DNA from: Callorhinus ursinus
Lineage: Eukaryota > Chordata > Mammalia > Carnivora > Otariidae
Direction: 5' to 3'
Length of the DNA: 64,000 nucleotides
NCBI RefSeq assembly: GCF_003265705.1
Contig: NW_020312894.1
Coordinates: forward strand, 5,852,118-5,916,117
Shown here: one piece after another, positions 45,010-55,820 of the stretch
Numbering within the stretch: position 1 is the stretch's first letter
How the letters are laid out: every line of letters starts with the position of its first letter
Made by a program: the position numbers and the translations under genes
Notes under the pieces: model-generated
Seen by the model: the letters and a program-made list of their open reading frames with translations, nothing else
The model's database searches: none
What the model was told of the DNA's origin: nothing

Positions 45010-45632
45010 TTCCTCTGTCACTTACAAGGATGCTTATGACTACAATGGGACCACCTGCATAATCCAGAATAATCTCCCTATTTTAAAGTCAGCTGATTAG
45101 CAGCCTTAATTCCATCTGCAACCTTAATTCCCCCTTGCTATGAAACATAATGCATTTATAGGATCTGGGGATTCAGACATGGACATCATTGGGGGTCCTA
45201 GGGTTGCTATACGAAAGTACCAAACATTGGGTGGCTTAAAACAACAGAAATGTGTTCCCTCATGGTTCTAGAGATTAGAGGGTGTCCCAACGGCTATGGT
45301 CCCTCTGAAGATTCTAGGAAAGAATCCTTTCCTGTTTCCTCCAGTTTTAGGTGGCTACAACAATCTTTGGTGCTCCTTGCTTGTAGCTTTATCACTTCAA
45401 TCTTGGCCAGCGTCTTCACATGGCTACCGTCTCTCCTGTGTCCTTCCTTCTTACCTTAAAGACACCAGTCATTGGAGTTAAGGACCACCCTGACCCAGTA
45501 TGATCTTCTCTTAATTTCATCTGCAGAGACCCTATTTCCAAAGGGTCTCATTCTGAGTTTCAGGGTAGACATGGGTTTTGGGGGAGATACTATTTAATTC
45601 ACTACAGGGGGCCATTATTCTGCCTACCACAA
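45010..45632 (-). mobile_element. MaLR LTR with a second LTR inserted
   Basis: The outer element (about 45010-45192 plus 45606-45632) reads GCATAATCCAGAATAATCTC, GGATCTGGGGATTCAGACAT and GCCATTATTCTGCCTACCAC, the complement of an LTR starting TGTGGTAGGCAGAATAATGG. The inner element (45193-45605) reads GGGTGGCTTAAAACAACAGA through TTCAGGGTAGACATGGGTTT, an MLT1/MST-type LTR, also complement. The inner copy splits the outer near its end. Confidence 0.75.
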
Positions 45633-46559
45633 ACATGAGAGAGGCCCCCAAGTTCAGAGTGATCTTATTTAGATCAGCTCACTCCTGGGCCTCAACACCA
45701 CCTACAGAAGAATTTGAGGGAAACCTTAAGGGGCTCACATGCCCCTAATAAGATCACACTCCCAGCTACCACCACAAGCTGTCCATCTTATCTCAGCAAA
45801 ATGCCCAGGAGACTAGCTCAAGAAAGCATCTGTAATTAGAACTGGATTTCTTTGCTCTCTAGCTCCTTGCAGACTTCAGTACCCACATAAATAATTACTG
45901 GGCCGCTTGGCCTTGTGGCTCTGTATCTCCTCCTTCTCACCTAATCCACCCCCTCCCATGTTCATACCCTTGACGGGTGGTTCTCAGTCCTGATAGCGGA
46001 ATCGTCTGGAGAGCTTTTAAAATGTACTGATGCTGGCACCTCGTGCCCAGAGGTTCTGATCTGTAATCTGGGGAGGATCCTGGCTTTGATATTGTAGAAA
46101 CTCTCTTGAGCAGCTTCTGCTGCATACCCAGGTCTCAGAGCCACTGCCTGGCCCACTTGCTGGAGCTCTTCTAAATATATATATATATTTTAAATATATT
46201 TTAAATATACTTATTTTTAAATGTCTCTTAATTTTGCCAGTGGGTAAGATTTTTTTTTGGAAATGTTGAATTTCCTGTGTAGCTCTTCTGGATTGTGACC
46301 TCAGTCTTTCCCCACCTGTTTCTAGCTCACTTCCTGCAGCACCTCCAATACCCATCAGGACTAATGATGTCTGGGTCTTCTGCTCTTTCAGTGGTCACCG
46401 ACAAAGTCCTTACTCCCTTTGTTACACAGCTGAGATCCACGGGCCAATGGTACATCCCAGTCTGGTGCACACCTTCGTTGGAGGGTGTGAGCACAAGAAT
46501 GACATGATTCGATGTAAAATTCTAAAGATAATTCCAGCTTCTGCATGGAAACAGACTGT
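45633..46559. other. Flank sequence, partly AT-repeat
   Basis: No gene. A degenerate (TA)n and TTTAAATATA tract lies at 46170-46215. 45970-46150 has a common repeat look (TGCATACCCAGGTCTCAGAG) but is not named. Confidence 0.35.
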
Positions 46560-48050
46560 AAGGCAGGACTGGCAGCAGGGAGACCAGTAATCCGGGTAAC
46601 TTGGAGGTCCCTGCAGGAACCCAGGAAAGAGGGGGCAGTGTGAGGAGTGTTGCAGGGAGGGAAGGGTTCATCTAGGGATATGTGGGAAAGATAGACCTTC
46701 AGGACTGGCTTTTGGACCAGATGCTGGTTTTGTGGGAAAGAATAGAATCAAGATGAAGACGTGCTTTTTGCCTGAGCCTCTGGGTGTACTGTGCCATTTG
46801 CTGGTATGAGAATAGCATGTTGGACAGGAGGAAGCAGAGGGACCTTGAGTGTAGTCTTGGACATGTCAAGTTGGAGAAGCTTATTAGAATCCAAAGGGAA
46901 TTTTCTGAGTCTGCAAACTCAGAGGAGAGGTAGGACTGGGAATATGGATTTGGGCATCCTCAGTAGAGAGGTAATGTTCCACATCATAGGACCAAATGAG
47001 CTCACCCCGGGAGTCAGTGCAGATAAAGACTTGTGTCCTGAGGTACAGAGTGGTCAAGGGGAAGGGCAGGATTGAGCTAGAGACATTGAGAAGGAGCCAA
47101 ATAAATGGAAATAAAGGGAAAGCCAAGAAATCCTGGCATCCTAAAAGCTAAAGAAGAAGTTCCATGAAGAGGAGAACGATCAGTTGATCAAATGTAGCAG
47201 AGACATCAGGGCACAGCAGGACTGAGATTTGACCACTGGATGTGGCACCATGGAGATGACAGGTGACTTGGCAGGACATTGTGAGATGAAGGTCCAACTG
47301 GAGTGGGTTCTGGGAGAAAGATGGAAGATGTTGGCAGGATACTGATCTCCCAAAGATGTCCATATATGTGAGCATGTCACCTTACATGGCAACAGGTGCC
47401 ATTGCAGATGTGATTAAATTAAGGATTTTGAGATGAGGAAATTATCCTGGATGATTTGGGTGGGCCCAGTGTAATCACAGACTCTTTATAAGGGAGAGGC
47501 AGAAGGCTCAGCCAGAGAGAGATTTGAGCATGAGACATTGCTGGCTTTGAAGATGGAAGGAAGGACCAGGAGCCAAGGAATATGAGCAGCCTGTCGAAGC
47601 TGAAAAGGGGAAGGAAATGGATTCTTCCCTGGAGGCTCCGAAGGAATGCAACCCCTGACAGCTTGAGTTTCACCCAGTAAAACCCATTTTGGACTTCTGA
47701 CCTCCAAAACTGTAAGATAATAAATTGGTGTTGCTTTAAGCCACTGAGTTTGTGGTATTTTGTGATAGCAGGCACAGAAGATGAGTATAGGAGGTCAATC
47801 AGCATGTTTGCATGGTGATGGGGATGATCCGGATCCAGGAGAGACCTGGGGATGTAGCAGAGGGAGGGGGTTCTAGGAGCAGCATCCCTGAGGAGCAGGG
47901 AGGTCAGGCCCCAGTGGCCGAGCAGAAGGGCTGAACTTTGCCTGTTCTGGAAGCTTCTGCTCACTCAGTGGAGTACATAGGGCAGGTTACCGGCTGAGAT
48001 GAAGAGGAAGAAAAGCAGGAAGAAGCAAGGAGAAGTTAGGAAATGATCAT
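46560..48050 (-). mobile_element. L2 LINE ORF2 region, interrupted by a MaLR LTR
   Basis: The plus strand left part (46560-47328) carries GGCAGCAGGGAGACCAGTAA, GTAGTCTTGGACATGTCAAG, GAATATGGATTTGGGCATCC and CCAACTGGAGTGGGTTCTGG, the complement of the L2 reverse-transcriptase region. The right part (47790-48050) continues with CAGCATGTTTGCATGGTGAT and GGGATGATCCGGATCCAGGA. No open frame survives. Confidence 0.75.
47329..47789 (+). mobile_element. MaLR LTR inserted in L2
   Basis: It starts TGTTGGCAGGATACTGATCT, then CATTGCAGATGTGATTAAAT, a GGTGGGCCCAGTGTAATCAC block, TCTGACCTCCAAAACTGTAA and AGATAATAAATTGGTGTTGC, and ends GATGAGTATA. This is an LTR of the TGTGGTAGGCAGAATAATGG type. Confidence 0.8.
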
Positions 48051-48148
48051 TTACAGAGTGGACTTAAGACGTACTTCTTATAACTTTTCTAAAAGGAATA
48101 AACAATGAGGTGTACAACGGTTTACCTGTAAGAATGTCTCTGACAATA

Positions 48149-48353
48149 TTGTTTATTTTTTATTTTTTAAGATTATTTATTTATTTATTTGACAGAGATA
48201 TAGGGAGAGAAGGAACACAAACAGGGGGAGTGGGAGAGGGAGAAGCAGACTTCCCGCTGAGCAGGAAGCCCCATGCGGGGCTCGATCCCAGGACCCTGAG
48301 ATCATGACCTGAGCCGAAGGCAGATACTTAACGACTGAGCCACCCAGGCACCC
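48149..48353 (-). mobile_element. CanSINE with TSD
   Basis: Complement copy ending GACTGAGCCACCCAGGCACC. The 11-bp duplication CTCTGACAATA (48138-48148) and CTCTAACAATA (48354-48364) has one mismatch. Confidence 0.92.
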
Positions 48354-48424
48354 CTCTAACAATAAACAATATTTAAATAATATTTAATATTTAAGGATAT
48401 TTAAACAATATTATTTAAAACAGT

Positions 48425-48785
48425 AAAAAATTGGGAACAGCCAACATGGCTGACGAGAGGTTGTTCATTGAAGAAATATATTATATCCATGATGGATTAC
48501 GCGGGCAGCCATTATAAACCATGCTTTAGAAGACCATTTAATTAAATATGAAAATGTACTATCTTGTTAAGTGAGAGTGGTTACAAAACAAATATGTACA
48601 GAATGAGACCAAGTTTGCAGAAGTAGTGTGTGTAAACATATGTGTTAACAAAGACTGTAAGGAAAATACATAAACATTTAAATAATAATTATATCTGGGC
48701 AAGGGAATTACAGATATTTTAACTTACTCTTTATATTTTCTTCATTTTTATTTTAAGTAAAAATTATGTGTGGAAAAGGGAAAGG
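48425..48785 (+). mobile_element. Old LINE-1 3' region
   Basis: AAATTGGGAACAGCCAACAT, ATTATATCCATGATGGATTA, GCAGCCATTATAAACCATGC and TAAGTGAGAGTGGTTACAAA follow the L1M 3' end (…ggtacatccatacaatggaatactatgcagccatt). Confidence 0.65.
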
Positions 48786-48804
48786 AAAAAAGTCACTAGG
48801 GGCC

Positions 48805-48970
48805 CAATATGTATATTATCCAATGACGGAAACAACCCAGGAAGAAGGCATTACATTTACATTATGACTAATGAGGAAGTGAAGGTTCAGAAAGTGCAGT
48901 AACTCAATATTACCTGTAGTACGAAGCATGTTTTAGAATCAATCCCGGTTTCTCTAGTCTATTGCATCAC
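48805..48970 (-). mobile_element. MIR-like fragment
   Basis: CTAATGAGGAAGTGAAGGTT, CAGAAAGTGCAGTAACTCAA on the plus strand resemble the complement of MIR. Weak. Confidence 0.55.
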
Positions 48971-49285
48971 ATTTGCTCATGTGCCCAGAATTCGGCCAAC
49001 CAACTCAAGGGCCACTGACCTAGGAGAAGCCATGTCTATGCCTCAGGGGTCCGCCCTTTGGTTAATGAAGGGACGTTTCTCCTGAATGTTAAGGGTAGAC
49101 CCTGGTCTGGCCCCACCCCCCTTTGCCCTGAACAGGACACTCACATTATTGCAAAAACACTGCAATGGAAAACACACACACGCACACATGCAAATGAAAT
49201 TAAAGATAGAGTTGAAGCCATACCTGGTCTGGAATGTTCCACTCTGGGAAAGGGATTCTGTCCCAATGAGGGTTGAGATCTCTTA

Positions 49286-49660
49286 TGGGTTCAGTTGTAT
49301 CCTCCCCAAAAACATACACTGAAGTCCTGTTACCTGGGAATGTGCCCTTTTTTGGAAAAAGGATCTTTGCAGATGTCATTAAGTTAAGATAAGGGCCCCA
49401 AACCAATTTCTGGTGTCCTTCTAAGAAAAGAGAAATCTGGACACAGAGCCTGAGAGAGCCACAGCTGGAATCGTGCCATGTGAGGGGGGCAGGTGGAGGT
49501 GGAGGCTGGTGGAGATTCTCCCCTCTGACCCTCAAGAAGACGCCAACCTTTCCGCCATCTTGATTTCAAACTGCTGGCCCCCCAAGAGAATCCATTTCTG
49601 TTGTTTTAAGCCACCGGTTCGCAGGACTTTGTCAGGGTGGCTCTCGGAAACAAATGCAAG
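49286..49660 (+). mobile_element. MaLR LTR fossil
   Basis: TATGGGTTCAGTTGTATCCT, CATACACTGAAGTCCTGTTA, TTTGCAGATGTCATTAAGTT, GAGAAATCTGGACACAGAGC and TTCTGTTGTTTTAAGCCACC follow an MLT1/MST-type LTR. Confidence 0.8.
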
Positions 49661-50110
49661 GTTTGTTATGGGAAAGAGCCAGGGCTGGGCCTGTCAGGGT
49701 CGGCAAGAGCCTTTGGGCTGGGATTGCTTCTGAGGAAGATGCGTGTTGTTGCCAGGGGTGGCTGCCCAGGCTCTCACTGCGTGTGTAGGGCCCCGGGCCC
49801 ACTCTCTGCCTGTGAGACTCTGTGGGTGGTGCAGAGGCAGGAGCTCAGCCCCAAGCCTGGAGATGAATTTGGGACAATGGCAGATTTGTGACAAGATTGC
49901 TTGGCCTGACTCTGTGGTAGCCAAGGAGGGGTTGGGCCCACTCAGCGGAGATGGAGGGAATGGGAAAGGAGTCTGCATCCTGCACTTAGCCTGTTGCCCT
50001 TGTCAGTGAGGCAGGAATGCCCTTTATTACAGCGATGGTTTGGGGGACCATTTCTACACTAATGAGTCTGTTGGTCAGGTAAGCTCAGGTATGTCATGGC
50101 TGATGCACAT
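49661..50110. other. Flank sequence, unassigned
   Basis: No gene or named repeat. Confidence 0.4.
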
Positions 50111-50127
50111 ACATGTAGGCCTTTTTT

Positions 50128-50272
50128 TTAAAGATTTTTTTTTATTTGTTTACAGAGAGAGAGAGAGAGCACAAGCAGGGGGAGTGGGAGTAGCAGGCTC
50201 CCAGCTGAGCAGGGAGCCCGACACGGGGCTCCATCCCAGAACCCTGAGATCAGGTCCTAAGCCAAAGGCAGT
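50128..50272 (-). mobile_element. CanSINE missing its tRNA head, with TSD
   Basis: Complement tail, (GA)n and body are present, but the element stops at CTAAGCCAAAGGCAG, without the gacgcttaaccgactgagccaccc head. Flanking duplication ACATGTAGGCCTTTTT (from 50111) and ACATGTGGGCCTTTTT (50273-50288) has one mismatch, so the truncation occurred at insertion. Confidence 0.9.
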
Positions 50273-50299
50273 ACATGTGGGCCTTTTTAAGTGACAGTC

Positions 50300-50760
50300 T
50301 AGAGCTGCACATCCGATATGGTAGCCACTAACCACTGTAGCCAATTATATTTTTAACATTTTTATTCTCAATTCACATACAATAAATTCACTAAATGCGA
50401 TACAGTGTTTTTCATGTACGTTTCCTTTGCTTGGACAATTGCATGAAGTCAAGGAACCACCACCACAATCAGGACCCAGAAGAGTTCGTTCACTTTAAAA
50501 TATACCCTCGGGTTGCTCCTTTGGGGTCAACCTTCTCCCAGCCCCTAGTCCCTGGTAACCACTGATCTGTTTTGTATTTCTGTAATTTTGCCTTTTAGAA
50601 TTTAAGTTAATTAAAATTAAACAAAATAAAAGATTCAGTTGATCAGTTGCACCAGCCACATCTCATGCGCTCAATAGCAACATGTGGCTAATGGCTACCA
50701 TTTTGGATAGTGCAGATAGATAATATTCTCATCATCCCAGAAGATTCTACTGGGCAGTAC
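50300..50760. mobile_element. MER5-type hAT DNA transposon, split by L1
   Basis: The left end GCACATCCGATATGGTAGCC and ACTAACCACTGTAGCCAATT matches, in inverted form, the right part ACATGTGGCTAATGGCTACC then ATTTTGGATAGTGCAGATAG, the short-inverted-repeat pattern of MER5/hAT-Charlie elements. A complement L1M 3' UTR fragment (about 50346-50595; AATTCACATACAATAAATTC, CCCTAGTCCCTGGTAACCAC) lies between. Confidence 0.7.
50346..50595 (-). mobile_element. LINE-1 (L1M) 3' UTR inside the hAT fossil
   Basis: CATTTTTATTCTCAATTCAC, then CACCACCACAATCAGGACCC, TTTGGGGTCAACCTTCTCCC and GTAACCACTGATCTGTTTTG are complement L1M 3' UTR sequence. Confidence 0.7.
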
Positions 50761-50999
50761 CAGTAAAGGTCCATTTATTCAGTGGTTCTTAAAGGTCTGG
50801 GGGTCATATTCCTTCTACCAACCCTCTTCCTAAAAAAGGCACACAATGCAGACATACAGAAAAAAATCTGGTGCCAATTTTCAGGGCATCCATTGATCCC
50901 TCTAAGCCCCTTCCTATGGGTTGAGACTCCCAAATTTCATGTAAACTTGAAAGTCTGAAAGCATTTTCCTCAAGCCTAGTTTTCTGCTTTGTGTCTTCA

Positions 51000-51640
51000 A
51001 GTTAGAAATCAGACCAAAGCATTGTCTCGCAAGCTTGCTATTTTCTCTTTAATATGCTACACTGACAGGCAATTCTTCATGGGGATTACTCTGCACAGCA
51101 TTTGCCTGCTGTGCTGCTCTTGGTTGCAGGAATGAGCTTTTGGAAATCATTATTATTAGTAAATAGGAATCGGGGGTGTTTGAAATGACTTAATGGAAGT
51201 TTAGCTTCTCTCACATTAAATCTTCTTTGTTAAAATGTAATGGTAAAATAATTTCAGAATAAGCTTAGCGTGTTGAAAAAGGTGGCTTGTTCCTTAAAAC
51301 AGTGTTCTTGGTAATTCTCGCCCAGATCAGTTTCATTCTGAAAGTTACTTCCTTCCATTTCACAATTTAGGGGCAAAAAATGTGTTGGCTTTTTTGATGC
51401 TGTCTTGTTCCACAATTTCTGTTTGATGTTGGCTCCTGCTCAGCCCCCCAAAAGACTTGGGGAAACCTTTCTTTATTGCTCTCCAACCATCCTTCGCTTA
51501 TAAAATGCCCCGTGCAAATGGGACAGGGTCTGGCTTAATGGGTGCTTATGTATAGACAGATCCTGGATCACTGCAACATTAATTAGTATGGGAGGAAAAC
51601 ATTTTGTTTACTTCTGGGGCCTCTAGGTCCCATGACGTCT
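51000..51640. promoter_or_regulatory. Candidate conserved noncoding element
   Basis: Unique, low-CpG sequence with ATTATTATTAGTAAATAGG, TTCTCTTTAATATGCTAC and AACATTAATTAGTATGG motifs and no repeat signature across about 600 bp. Inference from texture only. Confidence 0.3.
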
Positions 51641-53345
51641 GGATAAGGGTGACTCAAATACCTGTTCTGTGCCTTATGGAAATCAAAAGCCTATCCTTAG
51701 ATTTCTGCAAATGGTCCTTGGGTCACCTTCTTTGGATGAAGTCAGACCAGAATTGTTGATTTCCTGCCTTAAAGAATTTTCCTTCCAGATTCCGCCTCTT
51801 GTGGTTGTTTTTTATTTCCACTTTATGGTGAGTCCAACTGTGACCCTACATCCCTTCCTCTGGATTCACCACCCACCTTCCAACCACCACGAATATAGGC
51901 AGCTTCCATGTGGTAGAACTTCCTTTGAAAGTTCGTGGGCTGCAGGGAGTATTTACTTTTCCAGCACGCAGCAAGAATTTGGAAATCCCGCGTCATGTTC
52001 TGCTGTTTTTGAGAGCACACTGGACCCTCTGCACGTTCACTCAGGCTGGTGCCCTGCCTTCTGCCCTCTTCCTGACTCTTCTCTTCCCTCACCATTTCTG
52101 TCCTTTCCTCTTCTCTATTCCTCGGAGGTGTGAATAGATACCACTAATCGCTATTTCTAACACAGAGCAGCTTGGCCCTGTCTTCAGTATCCTTGGCTCT
52201 TTCTAGAACCCACATCCTGGGGACCTCGTTCCTACTGCATACTCATCAGGACTTTTGGGTTGCAAACAACAGAAACCCAACTCAAATTAGCTTCAGAGAA
52301 AAAAGGAGTATTCTCTAGACTCACAAAACCCAGGGGAAATAGCAGGGGAGGCTGGCCTGTGGGCTAAACTGGAGGTTTGGAGCAAAGTTTTCTTCATATT
52401 CATCCTCTCTGCCTCCCAGCTCCTGGGATTCTTATGAAAACAGCTTTCTTCGGGTAGTGGAGACATGGCTTCAGGCACCATGGAGCCCCATCCTTGTCTC
52501 CACAAGGGAAACAGCATCCTCAGGTAGAATGCTCTAGGCAAAGCTCTGATGGGCCTGCCCCTGGTTACACCCCCCAACTCTAGACTAGTCACAGTGGACA
52601 GGGGACAGGGGACGGCAACCTGGACTGGGTACCCTCCCCTGAAGTTAGGGAAGCAGATTCCAGATCCAGATGCAGGGGAGGGAATGCCAGGGGGACAAGC
52701 ATGGCAGCTGGGGCATACAGCAGGAGGCTCACTGGAGTGCTTACACCTGCTAAGAACTCTGGACAGCAACTGGGGCTTAGAGACCTTGCTATGTGGCAGG
52801 TCCCACGACTCACCCACAAGAGACGTGGGACCAGGGCCAGATAACTCCCCCTTTCTGCCCCTAGGAAGGGTGTCCGCAATTCAGACAGCAAGAATGTTTT
52901 GGAAGCCTGGATATTACGTCCGCTCCTGCAAGAGCACTTTGAGTACAGCAGAGAGCTCTCTGGAAGGCGTTTCAGAGAGATCACCTCACGTGCCCTGCGT
53001 CCTCTGCTCAGGCTGCTCCTAAGATGGCCTGGACCGACAGCCGGTTGTCGTCCCCTGAATCATTTCCAGAAGCTGATGCTATAGCCTCTCAGCAGTCAGG
53101 ATTTAATAACCTTAAGCATCTGGAAATCCTTCCTTATTTTCCAACTGAAATTCTTCCTGATGCAATTGCAAGTCATTTCCTCTCTGTGCTCAGGAAAGGG
53201 AAACCAGATGGTCAGTATCCCACATGAAATAACTTGTAATAAACTTGCCAGAATTAGTGACCCATCATGTAGTCTGTTTCTTCCCTGGGTGAAATTGTCC
53301 CAATTCCATCAGCTGAATTCCTCTTTGGTCTTATTTTCTAACTCC
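51641..53345. other. Flank sequence, partly unnamed old repeats
   Basis: 52250-52560 begins TTTTGGGTTGCAAACAACAG then AAACCCAACTCAAATTAGCT, a common interspersed-repeat start I cannot assign. 53020-53345 weakly resembles old CR1/L3-type LINE sequence. Open frames at 51669-52133 (+), 52293-52817 (-) and 52549-53022 (+) have no recognisable domains. Confidence 0.35.
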
Positions 53346-53570
53346 TAAGTTACCTGAGCTTCTTTTCTCCAGAAGAGACTGAATTTCTTGCAGTTATTCA
53401 ATGTGTGTTGATGTGTGGGATAGTATTAAACACTACTTAGGCAGGAAAGAATCATCAAAGAAATTTCCAGTCCTAAATGAACCCAATTCCAGAGCAGGGG
53501 ACGGGGGGTGGTCCTTGAGGAGATGTTCTAAGTATTCCAAATGTTGGTAGCTCCAGAGTCTATCCATACC
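53346..53570. other. Flank sequence, unassigned
   Basis: Nothing recognisable. Confidence 0.4.
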
Positions 53571-53590
53571 CAACTGGACATTTTTTAAAA

Positions 53591-53760
53591 GGATTTTATT
53601 TATTTATTCATGAGAGAGAGAGAGAGAGAGACTGGCAGAGGTAGAAGCAGGGTCCCTGCTGAGCAGGGAGCCCGATGTGGGGTTTGATCCCAGGACCCTG
53701 GGATCATGACCTGAGCCGAAGGCAGACACTTAACCATGACTGAGACACCCAGGTGCCCCT
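53591..53760 (-). mobile_element. CanSINE with TSD
   Basis: Complement copy with GGATTTTATTTATTTATTCA and (GA)n. The about 19-bp duplication CAACTGGACATTTTTAAAA lies at 53571-53590 (with one extra T) and 53761-53779. Confidence 0.95.
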
Positions 53761-53779
53761 CAACTGGACATTTTTAAAA

Positions 53780-54185
53780 GCCATGACAGATGCCTACTCA
53801 TTGCTTATTCATTTCTATGTTATTTATGAGAGATTTTTTGGTCAGCTCTAAATCATTTGTTGGAATGCAATTGGTTTTGCTGGGCCTAAAGTGAGAGCAT
53901 GTTTCATGGAGTTGTTCTAGGTTATTAGCATGAGCAGCCCTTGAGAAACCATTTCATGTTCTGCTGGGCAGAGTTAGTAACCCTTCACAGACGCAAACCA
54001 GAAACTGGCAAAAATAGCCTTCCTGGTTGTTAGACGGCAACAGGCTCCAATTCACAAACCCTGGGAGCAATGAAAGATGCACGCAGGGGCAGGAACATGG
54101 GATGAAAACCCCCCAGCTTGCTGGTGAGATCACAGATCCCGGAGTGAGAACAGACCGAGGAATCGTGTTCTCTGGTAGATGCATC
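53780..54185. other. Flank sequence, unassigned
   Basis: About 400 bp with no gene or repeat recognised. Confidence 0.4.
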
Positions 54186-54188
54186 CCT

Positions 54189-54228
<40 letters not shown>

Positions 54229-54255
54229 CGCGTGCACGCCCACGTGCACACACAT
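54189..54255 (+). repeat. (TG)n-(CG)n microsatellite
   Basis: About 16 TG units pass directly into about six CG units (54220-54232) and then GTGCACGCCCACGTGCACAC. Alternating purine-pyrimidine of this kind can adopt Z-DNA. Confidence 0.95.
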
Positions 54256-54354
54256 ATTTAAGAGCTGAATGAATGAATAAGGGAATGAGTGAATGAATGC
54301 TTTGAAGGTGGTTCTGATTGCTAAGGTGGTTCTGATTGCTTTTTTTTAATGATT

Positions 54355-54893
54355 GGAAGTTTGTGTCTTTTGACTTCCTTCATTCATTTCACTCCCCCCT
54401 CCGCCACCTCTGGCAATCATCAATCTCTTCTCTGTATCTACAAGCTTGGTATTTTTTTGTAAGATTCTACACACAAGTGAGATCATATGGTATTTGTCTT
54501 TCTCTGACTTATTTCACGCAGCGTAATGCCTCAAGTCTCGTTCATGTTGTTGCAAAGAGTGAGATTTTACTTTTTTTCATAACTGAGCAATATCCCATTG
54601 CGTGTGGGTATATATACATGTTTATATATATACAATTTCTTTATCCATTCATCCATCAGTGGACCACTTAGGCTGTTTCCATGTCTTAGCATTATAAATA
54701 ATGCTGCAGTGAGCATGGGGTGCATATATTTTTTACAGTCAGTGTTTTTGTTTTCCTCACATATATAGCCAGAAATAGGATGCTGGATCATATGATAGTC
54801 CTATTTTTAATTTTTTGAGGAACTTCAATACTGTTTTCTATAATGGCTATGTCAATTTACATTCCCACCAATGGTGCTCAAGAGTTTAGGGAT
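54355..54893 (-). mobile_element. LINE-1 (L1M) 3' UTR
   Basis: CTCTGTATCTACAAGCTTGG, GTGAGATCATATGGTATTTG, ATCCATTCATCCATCAGTGG, GGATGCTGGATCATATGATA and TACATTCCCACCAATGGTGC read as the complement of an L1M ORF2 end/3' UTR. Confidence 0.88.
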
Positions 54894-55560
54894 TTTTTTT
54901 TTTTTTTTTTTTTTTAGTTAAGAGTTCAAGTTTGCTTTCCTTCTTGGTTGTGTTCTTCTAGGGGCATACGGGTGGATTATGCTTCTCCCTCAAAGGGACT
55001 CATGAACTCTACAGCTGTATGGTGTGCATTGTGCAGCTCCAGATGTGCCTTTTACATCATTCCTTATGTCAAAGAGGTCTCTGGCAGTTGTTCAGTACAC
55101 AACCTGCATGGCTGTCCATGGCAGCCCCATAGACTTCATCAAATAATTTTACCCATCTGTGAATGTGCTCATTGCCACCAACTACACGAATGGTGGATAT
55201 ATGCAGGGGAGCGTTTTTCTGAGTGTAATATACAAAACACAAATTTTGACACAGTTCTGTTAAATTTCTGTTGATATTTGTAGACATCTACTGCCTCATA
55301 AACTTTGTTTTCAATTATGTATGCTCACAAGCTGTTCCAGTTCTGATATATTTAGGAAAAGTTCAGTCACATTTTCAGAATTGTAATGATTTCCCATAAA
55401 ACATCTGATTCCGAAAATTTGTATCTATACAGTACAAATAACATAATGGCACGCAAATCAAGCTACATAGTACCTTCCTTTATGCTGTAGTTAAAGTTAT
55501 TATAGCTTTCCAAACAGTTTGCTTTTCAAAATCATAAATAAAGATCCTTGGGTACAGACT
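54894..55560 (-). other. Unassigned segment next to a poly(T) tract; possible retrocopy
   Basis: A T run at about 54894-54916 is followed by about 650 bp that I cannot assign to a repeat. The minus strand has a 72-codon frame (55287-55069; begins MSTNINRNLTELCQNLCF, later VGGNEHIHRWVKLFDEVYG). If the T run is the tail of a minus-strand retrocopy, this would be a degraded processed pseudogene. I found no matching target-site duplication and no family match, so the nature is open. Confidence 0.35.
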
Positions 55561-55689
55561 ATTTTAAAAAATATGCAAAACTTGGAGACTCAGGATCTAC
55601 TTATCTTTCTAATATCCATTGTATTTCTTCTCAGTCCAGTTTCTTCAATAATATTTGTACAAAGGCGGAATTAAAAAAAGATGCTCTCA

Positions 55690-55820
55690 GGGATACCTGG
55701 GTGGCTCCGTCAGTCAGTTAAGTATTTGAATCTTGATCTCAACTCAGGTCTCAAGGCGAGCTCAAACTCCACATTGGGCTCCAAGCTGGGCATGGAACCT
55801 ACGCTTTTTTTTTTTTTTTT
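55690..55820 (+). mobile_element. Old CanSINE
   Basis: GGGATACCTGGGTGGCTCCG head, TTGATCTCAACTCAGGTCTC middle and GGGCATGGAACCTACGC end. A T run follows where an A-rich tail would be expected. Confidence 0.8.

Noticed and set aside
52293..53022. Overlapping 174- and 157-codon frames on opposite strands
   Set aside because: Both lie in sequence with a common interspersed-repeat start. Neither has a recognisable domain.
53954..54253. Frame rich in HTHTHT and RARARA
   Set aside because: Translation of the TG/CG microsatellite.
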